A DNA stretch of 64,000 bases from JADLBR01 sp020847615 (GTDB lineage: Bacteria > Verrucomicrobiota > Verrucomicrobiia > JADLBR01): positions 9,792 to 73,791 of the forward strand of contig JAPKHT010000012.1 in the NCBI GenBank assembly GCA_026646655.1, given 5' to 3'. Position numbers and translations under genes: made by a program. The notes beneath the pieces were generated by a model that made no database searches, was not told where the DNA came from, and saw only the letters and a list, made by a program, of their open reading frames with translations. The first letter of the stretch is position 1. Every line of letters starts with the position of its first letter. Of this stretch, positions 37,917 to 46,448 are shown piece after piece.

Positions 37917-39287
37917 ATGAACCGTCGGGAATTCATGAGGCTGGGAGCGGGGGCATTGGCCGGCTGGGCGCTGTCGGGGGGCCGGGCCTTTGCCGCGGAG
38001 ATGGCCGACCAGAAGAAGCGGATCGGGCTGATCGGGACCGGATGGTACGGGAAGGTGGACCTGCTGCGGCTGATGCAGGTGGCGCCGGTCGAGGTGGTCT
38101 CCCTGTGCGACGTGGACAGGCAGTTGCTGGCCGAGGCGGCCGAGATCGTGGCGGGGCGCCAGCTCTCGAAAAGGAGGCCGCGCACCTACGGCGACTACCG
38201 CGAGATGCTCAAGGAGCGGGATCTGGATATCGTGCTCATCGCCACGCCGGACCATTGGCACGCGCTGCCGATGATCGCCGCGGTGCAGGCGGGCGCCGAC
38301 GTGTACGTGCAGAAGCCGATCGGCGTGGACGTGGTCGAGTGCCGGGCGATGGTGGCGGCGGCGCGCAAGCACGGGCGCGTGGTGCAGGTCGGCACGCAGC
38401 GTCGCAGCACGCCACACCTGATCGAGGCGCGCGAGCTGATCAAGGAGGGGAGGCTGGGCCGGATCGGGCTGGTGGAGACCTACTGCTATGGGCGCCGCGG
38501 CATCAGCAACCCGCCCGACGAGCAACCGCCGGAGTCGCTGGACTACGAGATGTGGACGGGGCCGGCGCCGATGCGCCCCTTCAACAAGAATATCCATCCC
38601 CGCGGCTGGCGGAGTTACATGGAGTACGGCAACGGCACGATCGGCGACATGGGGATCCACATGATCGACATGGCGCGATGGATGATGGACCTGGGTTCAC
38701 CCAGGCGGATCAGTTCGACGGGCGGCAACTATTTCCACAGGGAGGGCAAGCCGAACATCTCCGACGTGCAGACCGCCACGTTCGATTACGGGGACCTGCA
38801 GATGACCTGGCATCACCGCCACTGGGGAGAGGCGCCCGACCCGAAGTACACGTGGGGCGCGACCTTCTACGGGGAGAAGGGGACGCTCAAGGCCAGCGTG
38901 AAGAGCTTCGACTTCACGCCGATAGGCGAGGGGAAGGCGATCCACCGCGAGTGGGACGACCCGGCCGCAAAGTACCCCGTGGACAGCGACAAGTTCCCGG
39001 AGGACAAGACGGAGAAGGGGATCGAGTACCACGTCGCCCCGGCGATCCGGCTGCACATGAAGAACCTGCTGGAGTGCGGCGCCAGCCGAGGACGGCCGTG
39101 CGCGGACATCGCCGAGGGTTCCGCGTCGACGGCGGCGTGCGTGCTCGCCAACATCTCCCTGCAGCTGGGGCGAAGTCTGGCCTGGGACGAGGCCAAGGGG
39201 TGCGTTGCCGGCGACGACGAGGCCAACGGGTTGCTGGCGCGCGCCTATCGGTCGCCGTGGCTGCATCCGACGCCGGAGGGCGTGTAG
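37917..39287 (+). CDS. Tat-exported Gfo/Idh/MocA oxidoreductase, copy 1
   Basis: The 456-residue product has a twin-arginine signal (MNRREFMRLGAGALAGWALS), the Rossmann motif RIGLIGTGWYGKVD and the signature TPDHWHALP with VQKPIGVDV, where the conserved EKP is QKP here. GTQRRSTPHLIEARELIKEG follows and then the C-terminal alpha/beta domain. Proteins of this family oxidise or reduce sugars with tightly bound NAD(P); Tat export of the folded holo-enzyme is known for glucose-fructose oxidoreductase. AAGGAG sits 7 nt before the ATG. It is followed by a GRP-type sugar permease. Confidence 0.93.
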   Translation: MNRREFMRLGAGALAGWALSGGRAFAAEMADQKKRIGLIGTGWYGKVDLLRLMQVAPVEVVSLCDVDRQLLAEAAEIVAGRQLSKRRPRTYGDYREMLKERDLDIVLIATPDHWHALPMIAAVQAGADVYVQKPIGVDVVECRAMVAAARKHGRVVQVGTQRRSTPHLIEARELIKEGRLGRIGLVETYCYGRRGISNPPDEQPPESLDYEMWTGPAPMRPFNKNIHPRGWRSYMEYGNGTIGDMGIHMIDMARWMMDLGSPRRISSTGGNYFHREGKPNISDVQTATFDYGDLQMTWHHRHWGEAPDPKYTWGATFYGEKGTLKASVKSFDFTPIGEGKAIHREWDDPAAKYPVDSDKFPEDKTEKGIEYHVAPAIRLHMKNLLECGASRGRPCADIAEGSASTAACVLANISLQLGRSLAWDEAKGCVAGDDEANGLLARAYRSPWLHPTPEGV

Positions 39288-39388
39288 GCCGGTGAGCCCA
39301 TAATCCTGGTGCCGTGGGATCATGCGCGCGCGGCCGCGCGTGACACGCGGGGCCCGCATCGTGCAAGGTGGGGGGAGGAAAATAGGCA

Positions 39389-40348
39389 ATGGATGCGCCG
39401 GGGATCGTCTATGCGTTGGTGACCGTGATGGCGTGGGGGTCGTGGCTGGTGCCGTCGCAGGGTGTCCGATTTCCCAATGAGCAGGCCAAGACCTTCTACG
39501 TGGCCCTCGCCTCGTTGCTGATCGTCATCCCCGTGGTGTTCGCTCGCGGTGAGTTCGGGCAGTTGGCGGGCATCGCCGCCTGGGTGCCGGTGCTGGGAGG
39601 GTTGATCTGGGCGGCGAGCGCCTATTGCGCCTTTGTCGGGTGCAGGCACATCGGGATCGCGAAGGCATTTGGCATTTGGGCCCCGCTGAACATCGTGGTT
39701 TCATTCATCTGGGGCCTGACGCTTTTTGGGCAGTTCAGGGACAGCTCTCTGCCGATCGGCCTGCTGGCCGCGCAGTCGGTGCTGCTTGTGATCATCGGCA
39801 TCCTGATGATCATTTTCGCCGGAGATCCGGGGGTCCGCGATGCGGCGGGGACGGGCAAGTCGGCGCGGCTTGGCGTCTCGGGTGCGTGCGCGGCGGGCGT
39901 GCTGTGGGGCACGTACTACATTCCTAGCGCCTATCTTTCTCGCGGCATGCGGGGGGCGTCGGAAGTTTCGCCGTGGGCATCCGCGCTGCCCCTTTCGGTC
40001 GGGATGATGATCGGGACGAGCGTGCTCGTCGCGCTGACCGGCAGGGGCCCGCGATTGGACAAGGGGCGTGACTATGTGCGCGCCATCGCATCCGGCGCGC
40101 TCTGGACGGCCGGGAACTTCGGGATGCTGTTGACGGTCAAGGCGATCGGCCCGGGTCCCGGGTATACCATCGCGTCGCTGTGCGTGGTGGTGAACGCCCT
40201 TTGGGGAATCTTCTACTTCAAGGATCCGGCCCCGCGATCGCGCGCGGCGCTGTGGATTATCCTGGGCGTGATTCTGGCGACGTTGGCGGGGCTGGTGCTG
40301 GGGAACCTCGGTGCGCTCGAGGGCATGTACCAGATCACACCGCGATAG
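39389..40348 (+). CDS. GRP-family sugar transporter (DMT superfamily)
   Basis: The 319-residue membrane protein has about ten helices, starting PGIVYALVTVMAWGSWLVPS, with a central CAAGVLWGTYYIPSAYLSRG repeat of the same motif and a late GPGYTIASLCVVVNALWGIFYF. This layout is that of glucose/rhamnose-type permeases. It probably imports a monosaccharide released by the exported enzymes around it. GGGAGG precedes the ATG. A long perfect hairpin lies just after the stop. Confidence 0.85.
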   Translation: MDAPGIVYALVTVMAWGSWLVPSQGVRFPNEQAKTFYVALASLLIVIPVVFARGEFGQLAGIAAWVPVLGGLIWAASAYCAFVGCRHIGIAKAFGIWAPLNIVVSFIWGLTLFGQFRDSSLPIGLLAAQSVLLVIIGILMIIFAGDPGVRDAAGTGKSARLGVSGACAAGVLWGTYYIPSAYLSRGMRGASEVSPWASALPLSVGMMIGTSVLVALTGRGPRLDKGRDYVRAIASGALWTAGNFGMLLTVKAIGPGPGYTIASLCVVVNALWGIFYFKDPAPRSRAALWIILGVILATLAGLVLGNLGALEGMYQITPR

Positions 40349-40355
40349 GGGTTTT

Positions 40356-40395
40356 AGCCTGCGCATTTCGCGCATGCGCGGGAAATGCGCAGGCT
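40356..40395. repeat. perfect 14-bp inverted repeat
   Basis: AGCCTGCGCATTTC (40356-40369) pairs fully with GAAATGCGCAGGCT (40382-40395) around a 12-nt loop, 8 nt after the transporter stop. A T-run precedes rather than follows it on the plus strand, so it is not a standard intrinsic terminator there. Confidence 0.6.
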
Positions 40396-40466
40396 GGGCG
40401 ACGCGCCCGGGTGCGCGATATCGTTCCCTCTCGACCTCGGCTGGCCCCTGTGCCACCCTGAACGCC

Positions 40467-41843
40467 ATGCGTGGAATGCTGCGTCGTGGCGTGACAACCC
40501 CCGGGCAACGTGTGGCGGCGCCTGCCGCGATCGGGATCGTGGGGCGGGCATTGCATGCCCCGCTGTGCCTGGCGCTCGCGGGGATGATCTTGGGCGGATC
40601 GCGCGCGCGCGCCGATTGGCCGACTTTCCGCGGCCCGTTTGGCGATGGGCATGTCGCGGCACCGGGCGATTCCAGGGCCGTTGGCCTGCCGCTCAAGTGG
40701 AGCGATACCGATAACGTCAAATGGAAGGTGGAGATACGGCACCTTGGATGGTCCACGCCGGCGGTGATGGGGGGTCAGGTCTGGCTGACGACCGCCACTG
40801 AGGACGGGCATGATTTCTACGCCATCTGCGCCGATGCCGATAGCGGCAAGATCCTATTCAACGAGCGGCTGTTTCGCTGCGATGAGCCGGAGTCGCTCTA
40901 CAATGCCGCCGGGCACAACACTTACGCGACGCCGTCGCCGGTGATCGAGTCGGGCCGTGTCTACATCCATTTCGGCACGTACGGGACCGCCTGCCTCGAC
41001 ACCAAGACGTTCAAGGAGATCTGGCGGCGGGAGGACATCCACTGCCGGCATTATCGCGGGCCGTCCTCGACCCCGTTCCTGTACGAGAACCTCTTGATCC
41101 TGACGATGGACGGCGTCGATTTCCAGTTCCTGCTCGCCCTCGACAAGATGACGGGCAAGGACGTGTGGAAGACGAACCGCTCCGTGGAGTGGAATGACCA
41201 GAACGACCCCAGCCCGATGGTCCGCGAGGGGGACCGCCGCAAGGCGCACAGCACGCCCTTCCTGATAACCGTCAAGGGCGAACCGCAACTGCTGAGCGCT
41301 GGCGCGAAGGCCGCATATGCCTACGACCCGCGAACCGGGAAGGAATTATGGCGGGTTCGGTTCGAGGAGGCCTGGTCCGCCGCGCCCATGCCACTGTATC
41401 AGGACGGTGTCGTTTTCTTCATCACGGGTTTTGGCAAGACGGAGCTGATGGCCGTGCGCGCCGATGGCAAGGGCGACGTGACCGACACGCACATTCTGTG
41501 GAGGACCGACTCCTTCGTGTCCAGGACCGCGTCGCCGATTTTGGTCGATGGGCTGTTGTACATGGTCACCGACGATGGCGTCGTCTCGTGCATCGACCCG
41601 AAGAACGGGGAGAGGATCTGGAAGAAGGCGATCGGCGGGAAGTACGCGTCGTCACCGATCTTCGGCGATGGCCGGTTGTATTTCTGCAGCAAGCAGGGGA
41701 AGACCACGGTCGTCGAGCCGGGCCGCGAGTACAAGGAGCTGGCCGCAAACGAACTGCCCGGCGGGTTCTGGGCATCGCCCGCGGTTTCCGGAAAGGCTCT
41801 CTACCTGAGGACGAAGACGCATCTGGTGCGAGTGGAAGAATAG
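40467..41843 (+). CDS. exported PQQ-type beta-propeller protein, second copy
   Basis: The 458-residue product has a signal-like core (LHAPLCLALAGMILGGSRARA) followed by DWPTFRGPFGDG, the typical opening of this family. It carries several propeller blades (LDTKTFKEIWRRED, LDKMTGKDVWKTN, YDPRTGKELWRVRF, IDPKNGERIWKKAIGG). It is related to the 33142-34473 protein only at the fold level. The start could be ATG 40467 or ATG 40476; the upstream frame crosses a hairpin and looks non-coding. Confidence 0.85.
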   Translation: MRGMLRRGVTTPGQRVAAPAAIGIVGRALHAPLCLALAGMILGGSRARADWPTFRGPFGDGHVAAPGDSRAVGLPLKWSDTDNVKWKVEIRHLGWSTPAVMGGQVWLTTATEDGHDFYAICADADSGKILFNERLFRCDEPESLYNAAGHNTYATPSPVIESGRVYIHFGTYGTACLDTKTFKEIWRREDIHCRHYRGPSSTPFLYENLLILTMDGVDFQFLLALDKMTGKDVWKTNRSVEWNDQNDPSPMVREGDRRKAHSTPFLITVKGEPQLLSAGAKAAYAYDPRTGKELWRVRFEEAWSAAPMPLYQDGVVFFITGFGKTELMAVRADGKGDVTDTHILWRTDSFVSRTASPILVDGLLYMVTDDGVVSCIDPKNGERIWKKAIGGKYASSPIFGDGRLYFCSKQGKTTVVEPGREYKELAANELPGGFWASPAVSGKALYLRTKTHLVRVEE

Positions 41844-41914
41844 CTGCGATCAATTCACCCGGCCACCGGGGCTCCCGCGGAGGATTCCGGCGACGGGCGG
41901 GTTTGGGACTGGCG

Positions 41915-43084
41915 ATGAACTTGTTTCGCGATCCGCAAGCGTGTGGCAGGCATTCATGTCCGCGGCCGTTCGCGGGGTCCCAGGATCGCGGGCTGGGGCG
42001 CCCGCGCACCGAGCATCCCCCATTGTCCCGGCGCTCCTTCGTGCGCAAGGCCGGAATGGCCGCGTGTGCCGCTGTTGCCGGAGGGGGACGAGCGGCCTCC
42101 GTGCCCGACTGCTGCGGGATGGGTCTGGTGGCGTACTGCCTCGGGATACACCAGAGGGAGCGCAAGGCGGGGACCGGTGCGCGCGATGCCCACGATGCCG
42201 TGGGATTCCTCGAGGCCTGCCGCGACTTCGGGGCGGGGGGCGTGCAGTTCCCGTTCGGGGGCGGGGGCGAGGCATCGGTGCGCCCGGTGCGCGAGGCGGC
42301 CGAGCGACATGGTCTCCACGTCGAGGCCATCGTGGCTTTGCCCAAGGGCGATAACGACGTTGGCCGCTTTGAGAAGGAGCTATCCACCGCGAGGGCCGCG
42401 GGCGCGACGGTCGCCCGCACGGTCATGTTGCCCGGGAGGCGGTACGAGCAGTTCAAGACGCGCGAGGCGTTCGCGGAGGCGTGCGCGTCGGGGCTTGAGG
42501 CGCTGGAGCGCGCCGAACCCATCGCGCGGCGCATCGGCGTGCGCCTCGCGGTCGAAAACCATAAAGACCATCGTGCCGACGAGAAAATCGATGTCCTGAA
42601 ACAGCTTGATAGCGAGTACGTGGGCGCCTGCGTGGATTTCGGCAACAACCTCGCGCTGGCGGAGGATCCGCTGGAGGTGGTTCGTGCGCTCGCCCCGTGG
42701 GCCCTCACGGCGCACATCAAGGATCACGCCGTCCGCGAATGCCCGGAGGGTTTCTGGATGACCGACGTGGCCCTTGGCGAGGGCCTCTTGGACTTGCCGG
42801 CGATGGTCGGCGCCATCCGCAAGGCGCGGCCCGCCGCCAGATTCAATCTCGAGGTGATCACCCGCGACCCGATCCTCGTGCCCGCCCTGACGCCGGGCTA
42901 TCGCGAGACATTCGCCGATTTGGGCGATGAGGAGATCGATCGGACGATGGCGCTGGTGCGCTCGAGGGGCGCGAGGGAGTCACTCGTCATGGTGTCGGCG
43001 CTTTCGGTGGCCGAGCAGGTCGCCCTGGAGCGCCATAACGTGGAACGGAGCGTGCGATATGCCCGCGAGCGGCTGGGCATCTAG
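41915..43084 (+). CDS. Tat-exported xylose-isomerase-like TIM-barrel protein
   Basis: The 389-residue product carries a twin-arginine signal (LSRRSFVRKAGMAACAAVAG) after an unusual 35-residue n-region, then an AP_endonuc_2/xylose-isomerase-type barrel. Likely metal ligands lie in VRLAVENHKDHRADE, YVGACVDFGNN, LTAHIKDHAV and FNLEVITRD. Sugar-isomerase-like members of this family act in 3-keto-glycoside lyase or isomerase pathways next to Gfo/Idh and DUF1080 proteins, which are present here. The exact reaction is inferred. The start is uncertain because the n-region is long. Confidence 0.85.
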   Translation: MNLFRDPQACGRHSCPRPFAGSQDRGLGRPRTEHPPLSRRSFVRKAGMAACAAVAGGGRAASVPDCCGMGLVAYCLGIHQRERKAGTGARDAHDAVGFLEACRDFGAGGVQFPFGGGGEASVRPVREAAERHGLHVEAIVALPKGDNDVGRFEKELSTARAAGATVARTVMLPGRRYEQFKTREAFAEACASGLEALERAEPIARRIGVRLAVENHKDHRADEKIDVLKQLDSEYVGACVDFGNNLALAEDPLEVVRALAPWALTAHIKDHAVRECPEGFWMTDVALGEGLLDLPAMVGAIRKARPAARFNLEVITRDPILVPALTPGYRETFADLGDEEIDRTMALVRSRGARESLVMVSALSVAEQVALERHNVERSVRYARERLGI

Positions 43085-43192
43085 CGCGAAAAGGACCGCG
43101 GCCGGACCCCGTGGCCGAGCCGATGTCGGATTGGCCTTTCAAGCGGGCAAGGCGCCGGCGGGTTTGGGTGCGGTCAAAGCGGGAGAATGAGA

Positions 43193-44605
43193 ATGAAGAG
43201 GCATGACAGCGGGATCGATCGGAGAGGCGGCATGTCGCGGAGGCAGTTTGTGAGGATGGGCGCGATGGGCGCGACTGCCCTGTCCGCGAGCCGCGTGTGG
43301 GGCGCGAACGAGCGGATCAACGTGGGCCTGATCGGGTTTGGCCTCATCGGGAGGTTCCATCTGGCCGCCCTGAAGGAGCAGCCCGATGTCGCGGTGACCG
43401 CGGTGTGCGACGTCCACCGGGGGCGCGTGGCCGAGGCGGCGGCGATGGCCGGCGGCAACGTCGCGAGATATGGCGACTTCAGGAAACTGTTGGAGGATAA
43501 GGGCGTCGATGCGGTCTACGTCGCGACGCCGGACCACTGGCACGCGCTGATGACGATGATGGCCTGCGCCGCGGGCAAGGACGTCTATGTCGAGAAGCCG
43601 TTGACACTCTTCGTTCGCGAGGGGCGCTGGATGCTCGATGTGGCGCGGCGCATGGGGCGGGTCGTGCAGGTGGGCACGCAGAATCGCTCGGGACCTCCCT
43701 TCCAGAAGGCGCGCGAGCTGATCGGGCAGGGCAGGCTGGGCAAGATCGTGTCCGCGACGGTCAACAACTCCCGCAACATCATGCCGGGTTTCGGGAACCC
43801 GCCCGACGGCGCACCGCCACCCGAGCTGGACTATGACATGTTCCTGGGCCCCGCGCCGAAGCGCCCCTATAACCCGAACCGCTCCATCTATCACTTCCGC
43901 TGGTTCTGGGATTACTCGGGCGGTCAGGCGACGAACCTGGGCCAGCATTCCTTGGACCTGGTGCACTGGATGCTCGGCGTGAGGGCGCCCAAGTCCGTCT
44001 ATAGCCTTGGGGGACGCTGGTTTCTCAAGGACAACTGCGAGGTGCCCGATACCCAAGACGTGATCATGGAATACCCCGGCTTCACCGTGACGTGCCAGTA
44101 TCGGGAGGCGACCGCGGGGCGCGGCGGCCTGGGCATGGGAGGGCTAACATTTTATGGGACGCAGGGCTGCCTGCCGATCTCTCGCGCCGGGTTTGAATTG
44201 AGCGCCGACCCGAGGGTCAACCCGAACAACGTCGTCGCCGGAATCCTGGGCGTCAAGGGGCATCCGGTGGGCGGGCCCCAGCTCGAGCCCGAGGAGAAGG
44301 GCCAGTTCTGGACGACCCCGGAGAAGGACGAGAGCGGCGATGCCATCAAGGACTACGCGCGCCACACCCGCAATTTCCTCGATTGCGTCAAGTCGCGCAA
44401 AGAGCCGCTGTCTGACCTGAAAAGCGGGCACGAGATTGCCACGGCCTGCCACATCTCAAACATCTCCCTGCGGACGGGGCGCAAGATCGTCTGGGATTCG
44501 GAGAAGGTGGAGATCGTCGGCGATCCCGCGGCCAACGCGATGCTGGTGAGACCCTATCGCGCGCCATGGGATGCGGAACTCAAGGCGCTGGGGGTTTCGG
44601 TGTAA
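43193..44605 (+). CDS. Tat-exported Gfo/Idh/MocA oxidoreductase, copy 2
   Basis: The 470-residue product has the Tat motif MSRRQFVRMGAMGATALSAS, the Rossmann loop INVGLIGFGLIGRFH, TPDHWHALM with the catalytic-site EKPL (VYVEKPLTLF), and GTQNRSGPPFQKARELIGQG. ATG 43193 was chosen because GGGAG lies 7 nt upstream; ATG 43187 is too close to it. It sits between an xylose-isomerase-like enzyme and a DUF1080 protein, which suggests oxidation of a sugar hydroxyl on an exported glycoside. Confidence 0.93.
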   Translation: MKRHDSGIDRRGGMSRRQFVRMGAMGATALSASRVWGANERINVGLIGFGLIGRFHLAALKEQPDVAVTAVCDVHRGRVAEAAAMAGGNVARYGDFRKLLEDKGVDAVYVATPDHWHALMTMMACAAGKDVYVEKPLTLFVREGRWMLDVARRMGRVVQVGTQNRSGPPFQKARELIGQGRLGKIVSATVNNSRNIMPGFGNPPDGAPPPELDYDMFLGPAPKRPYNPNRSIYHFRWFWDYSGGQATNLGQHSLDLVHWMLGVRAPKSVYSLGGRWFLKDNCEVPDTQDVIMEYPGFTVTCQYREATAGRGGLGMGGLTFYGTQGCLPISRAGFELSADPRVNPNNVVAGILGVKGHPVGGPQLEPEEKGQFWTTPEKDESGDAIKDYARHTRNFLDCVKSRKEPLSDLKSGHEIATACHISNISLRTGRKIVWDSEKVEIVGDPAANAMLVRPYRAPWDAELKALGVSV

Positions 44606-44688
44606 GCTGGGGCGGCGCGTGCGGGCCGGAGCGCCTGGGCTTCCAGCGTGGGCCGGCATCGACCAATGCCCCATGGGATGAGGCGAGT

Positions 44689-45441
44689 ATGTGCAAGGTA
44701 TCTGGGGGATCCGCGGCCAGGGTGAGGATAGCCCATCGCGCGGTATTTTGGCTGGGTATCCCATTGGTGTTGGCGTTTGGCCTCGCGTGGCTCGTGTACC
44801 CGGGACAGCCCTTGGGCCCCCCGGCGAACCGGGGGTACTCGATCTCGATGGAGTTCTTGAGCGCCCTGGGGCGCGCGCGAACCCCCGATGGCACGGCCAA
44901 CCCGTGGGCCTCCGTCTTGTTCAATGGGGCGCTGGTGGGCTGCGGGGTGCTCTACGGCATGTTCTTTTGGCCGGCGCGCGCCACCTTCGTGGAGAGCCCA
45001 TTCTGGAGGTTCTCGGTCTGGTCCTGCGGCTGGTTCATGGCGGCTGGAATCGCCGGGATTGGCCTGACCCCTTTCGACCGATTCCCGCGCATCCATGACT
45101 GGTTCTGTTCCGTGACTTGCGCGAGTGGCTGTGTGGCGGTGGCGATTTCCCTGGCGCGTTCCGGGGGTCGGCTCGAGCCATCCGTTTCCCGGAGGGCGAC
45201 GCTCGGCCTGTTGGCCCTTGTGGTGATTGCGGCGATCATGATTCGGGCCGGGATCGATGTGGGGCGCATCCGATCCAGGCCGGCCATGCCATTGCTCCAG
45301 AAGGCGGCGGTGGCGATGTTGATCGGTTGGACCTTTTGGCAGTCGTGGCTCATGGGCCGATCCGCCGAACCTGGCGAGGGGCCGGGAGCCCTTGGCCGAC
45401 CGACCGATCGCAGATCCGCCCGGGACCGCCCCGCCGGATAG
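44689..45441 (+). CDS. DUF998-like integral membrane protein
   Basis: The 250-residue product has about six membrane helices, the first at residues 13-32 (AVFWLGIPLVLAFGLAWLVY) and the next after GYSISMEFLSALGRARTPDG. That motif and the later GIGLTPFDRFPRIHDWFC resemble DUF998 proteins, whose role is unknown. ATG 44689 gives a short cytoplasmic start; the frame open to 44566 adds no recognisable sequence. It is in the same direction as the enzymes around it but shares no obvious function. Confidence 0.7.
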   Translation: MCKVSGGSAARVRIAHRAVFWLGIPLVLAFGLAWLVYPGQPLGPPANRGYSISMEFLSALGRARTPDGTANPWASVLFNGALVGCGVLYGMFFWPARATFVESPFWRFSVWSCGWFMAAGIAGIGLTPFDRFPRIHDWFCSVTCASGCVAVAISLARSGGRLEPSVSRRATLGLLALVVIAAIMIRAGIDVGRIRSRPAMPLLQKAAVAMLIGWTFWQSWLMGRSAEPGEGPGALGRPTDRRSARDRPAG

Positions 45442-45537
45442 GGTTCAGGGCCCGGCGGCATTGCCTTTCGGCTGCCATTTGCGCAGTCTTCCTTAGCGCT
45501 GCCTACGGTTCTTGAACGCATCAGAAAGGACGGCTTC

Positions 45538-46251
45538 ATGAGATCCTCTGCATTGACCGCATTGCTTGCCCTGGTCTGTATGCCGGAGCCGCGCCCGGCC
45601 CACTCTGCCGAAGCTGGCGGCGACGGGTGGAGGCCCCTGTTCGACGGCAAGACCCTCGCGGGCTGGGCCACGACCGGCAAGGCGGAAGGCTGGGCGGTGG
45701 AGGACGGCGCGATCGCCTGCCAGGTCAAGGGGGGCGGCTACCTGTACACGAAGGAGCAATACGAGGATTTCGTTCTCTCGTTCGAGTTCAGGGTCTCGGC
45801 GCCGGTGCCCAAGGTGAACCCCAAGACCAAGAAGGAGGCGATGTCCAAGTGCAACAGCGGGGTATTCATCCGATGGTCCGATCTGAAGAACCCGGTTCAT
45901 ACCGGCATCGAGGTGCAGGTGTATGACAGCGTGGGCGTCGCGACACCGGGGAAGCACGACTGCGGCGCGCTGTACGACATGGTCGCGCCGAGCAAGAACG
46001 TCGAAAAACCCGTCGGGGAGTGGAACAGGATGGTCATCACGTGCAAGGGGCCGATCATCACCGTGGAACTCAATGGCGAGAAGATCTGCGAGATGGACCA
46101 GGATCAGTACGCGACGGCCGGCCTGAACCCCGACGGCACGAAGAATAAATACAAGCTCCCGTGGAAGACGGCGCCGCGCAAGGGATATATCGGGTTTCAG
46201 GATCACGGCCACCGCGTCTGGTTCAGGGACGTTAAGATCAAAGGGTTGTAG
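45538..46251 (+). CDS. exported DUF1080 (3-keto-disaccharide hydrolase-type) protein
   Basis: The 237-residue product has a signal peptide (MRSSALTALLALVCM onward) and the LamG-like DUF1080 fold: GWRPLFDGKTLAGWATTG, NSGVFIRWSD, TGIEVQVYD, GEWNRMVITCKGP and the closing GYIGFQDHGHRVWFRDVKI. DUF1080 proteins have been linked to cleavage of 3-keto-glycosides made by sugar dehydrogenases; the neighbouring Gfo/Idh and isomerase-like genes fit that pathway. RBS AAAGGA lies before the ATG. The stop TAG leads directly into CTCGGAAATTCTC and a REP pair. Confidence 0.92.
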   Translation: MRSSALTALLALVCMPEPRPAHSAEAGGDGWRPLFDGKTLAGWATTGKAEGWAVEDGAIACQVKGGGYLYTKEQYEDFVLSFEFRVSAPVPKVNPKTKKEAMSKCNSGVFIRWSDLKNPVHTGIEVQVYDSVGVATPGKHDCGALYDMVAPSKNVEKPVGEWNRMVITCKGPIITVELNGEKICEMDQDQYATAGLNPDGTKNKYKLPWKTAPRKGYIGFQDHGHRVWFRDVKIKGL

Positions 46252-46264
46252 CTCGGAAATTCTC

Positions 46265-46315
46265 GTAACCCGACGCGCGAGCGGTTGACCGCCAAAGCCT
46301 CACGGCTTCGGCTAC
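46265..46315. repeat. 51-bp REPIN with decayed left arm
   Basis: Left arm: GTAA, CCCGACGC, loop GCGA, GCGGTTGA, with several stem mismatches. Right arm on the minus strand: GTAG, CCGAAGCC, GTGA, GGCTTTGG. Overall length is the same 51 bp as the intact copies. Confidence 0.8.
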
Positions 46316-46371
46316 ATTTTCTGCGTTGGTGGTGCGGCGGCTGCTGGATGATGCATGGGTCGAATATTCCC

Positions 46372-46395
46372 GTAATCCAACGCGCGAGCGTTTGG
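46372..46395 (+). repeat. single REP module upstream of the dehydratase gene
   Basis: GTAA, TCCAACGC, loop GCGA, GCGTTTGG; a relative of the right REPIN arm with a changed head. Confidence 0.6.
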
Positions 46396-46448
46396 CCCCA
46401 CATTATCCGTGCTGTCCCTGTCATCCGCAGTCCGATTATGATTGGACC

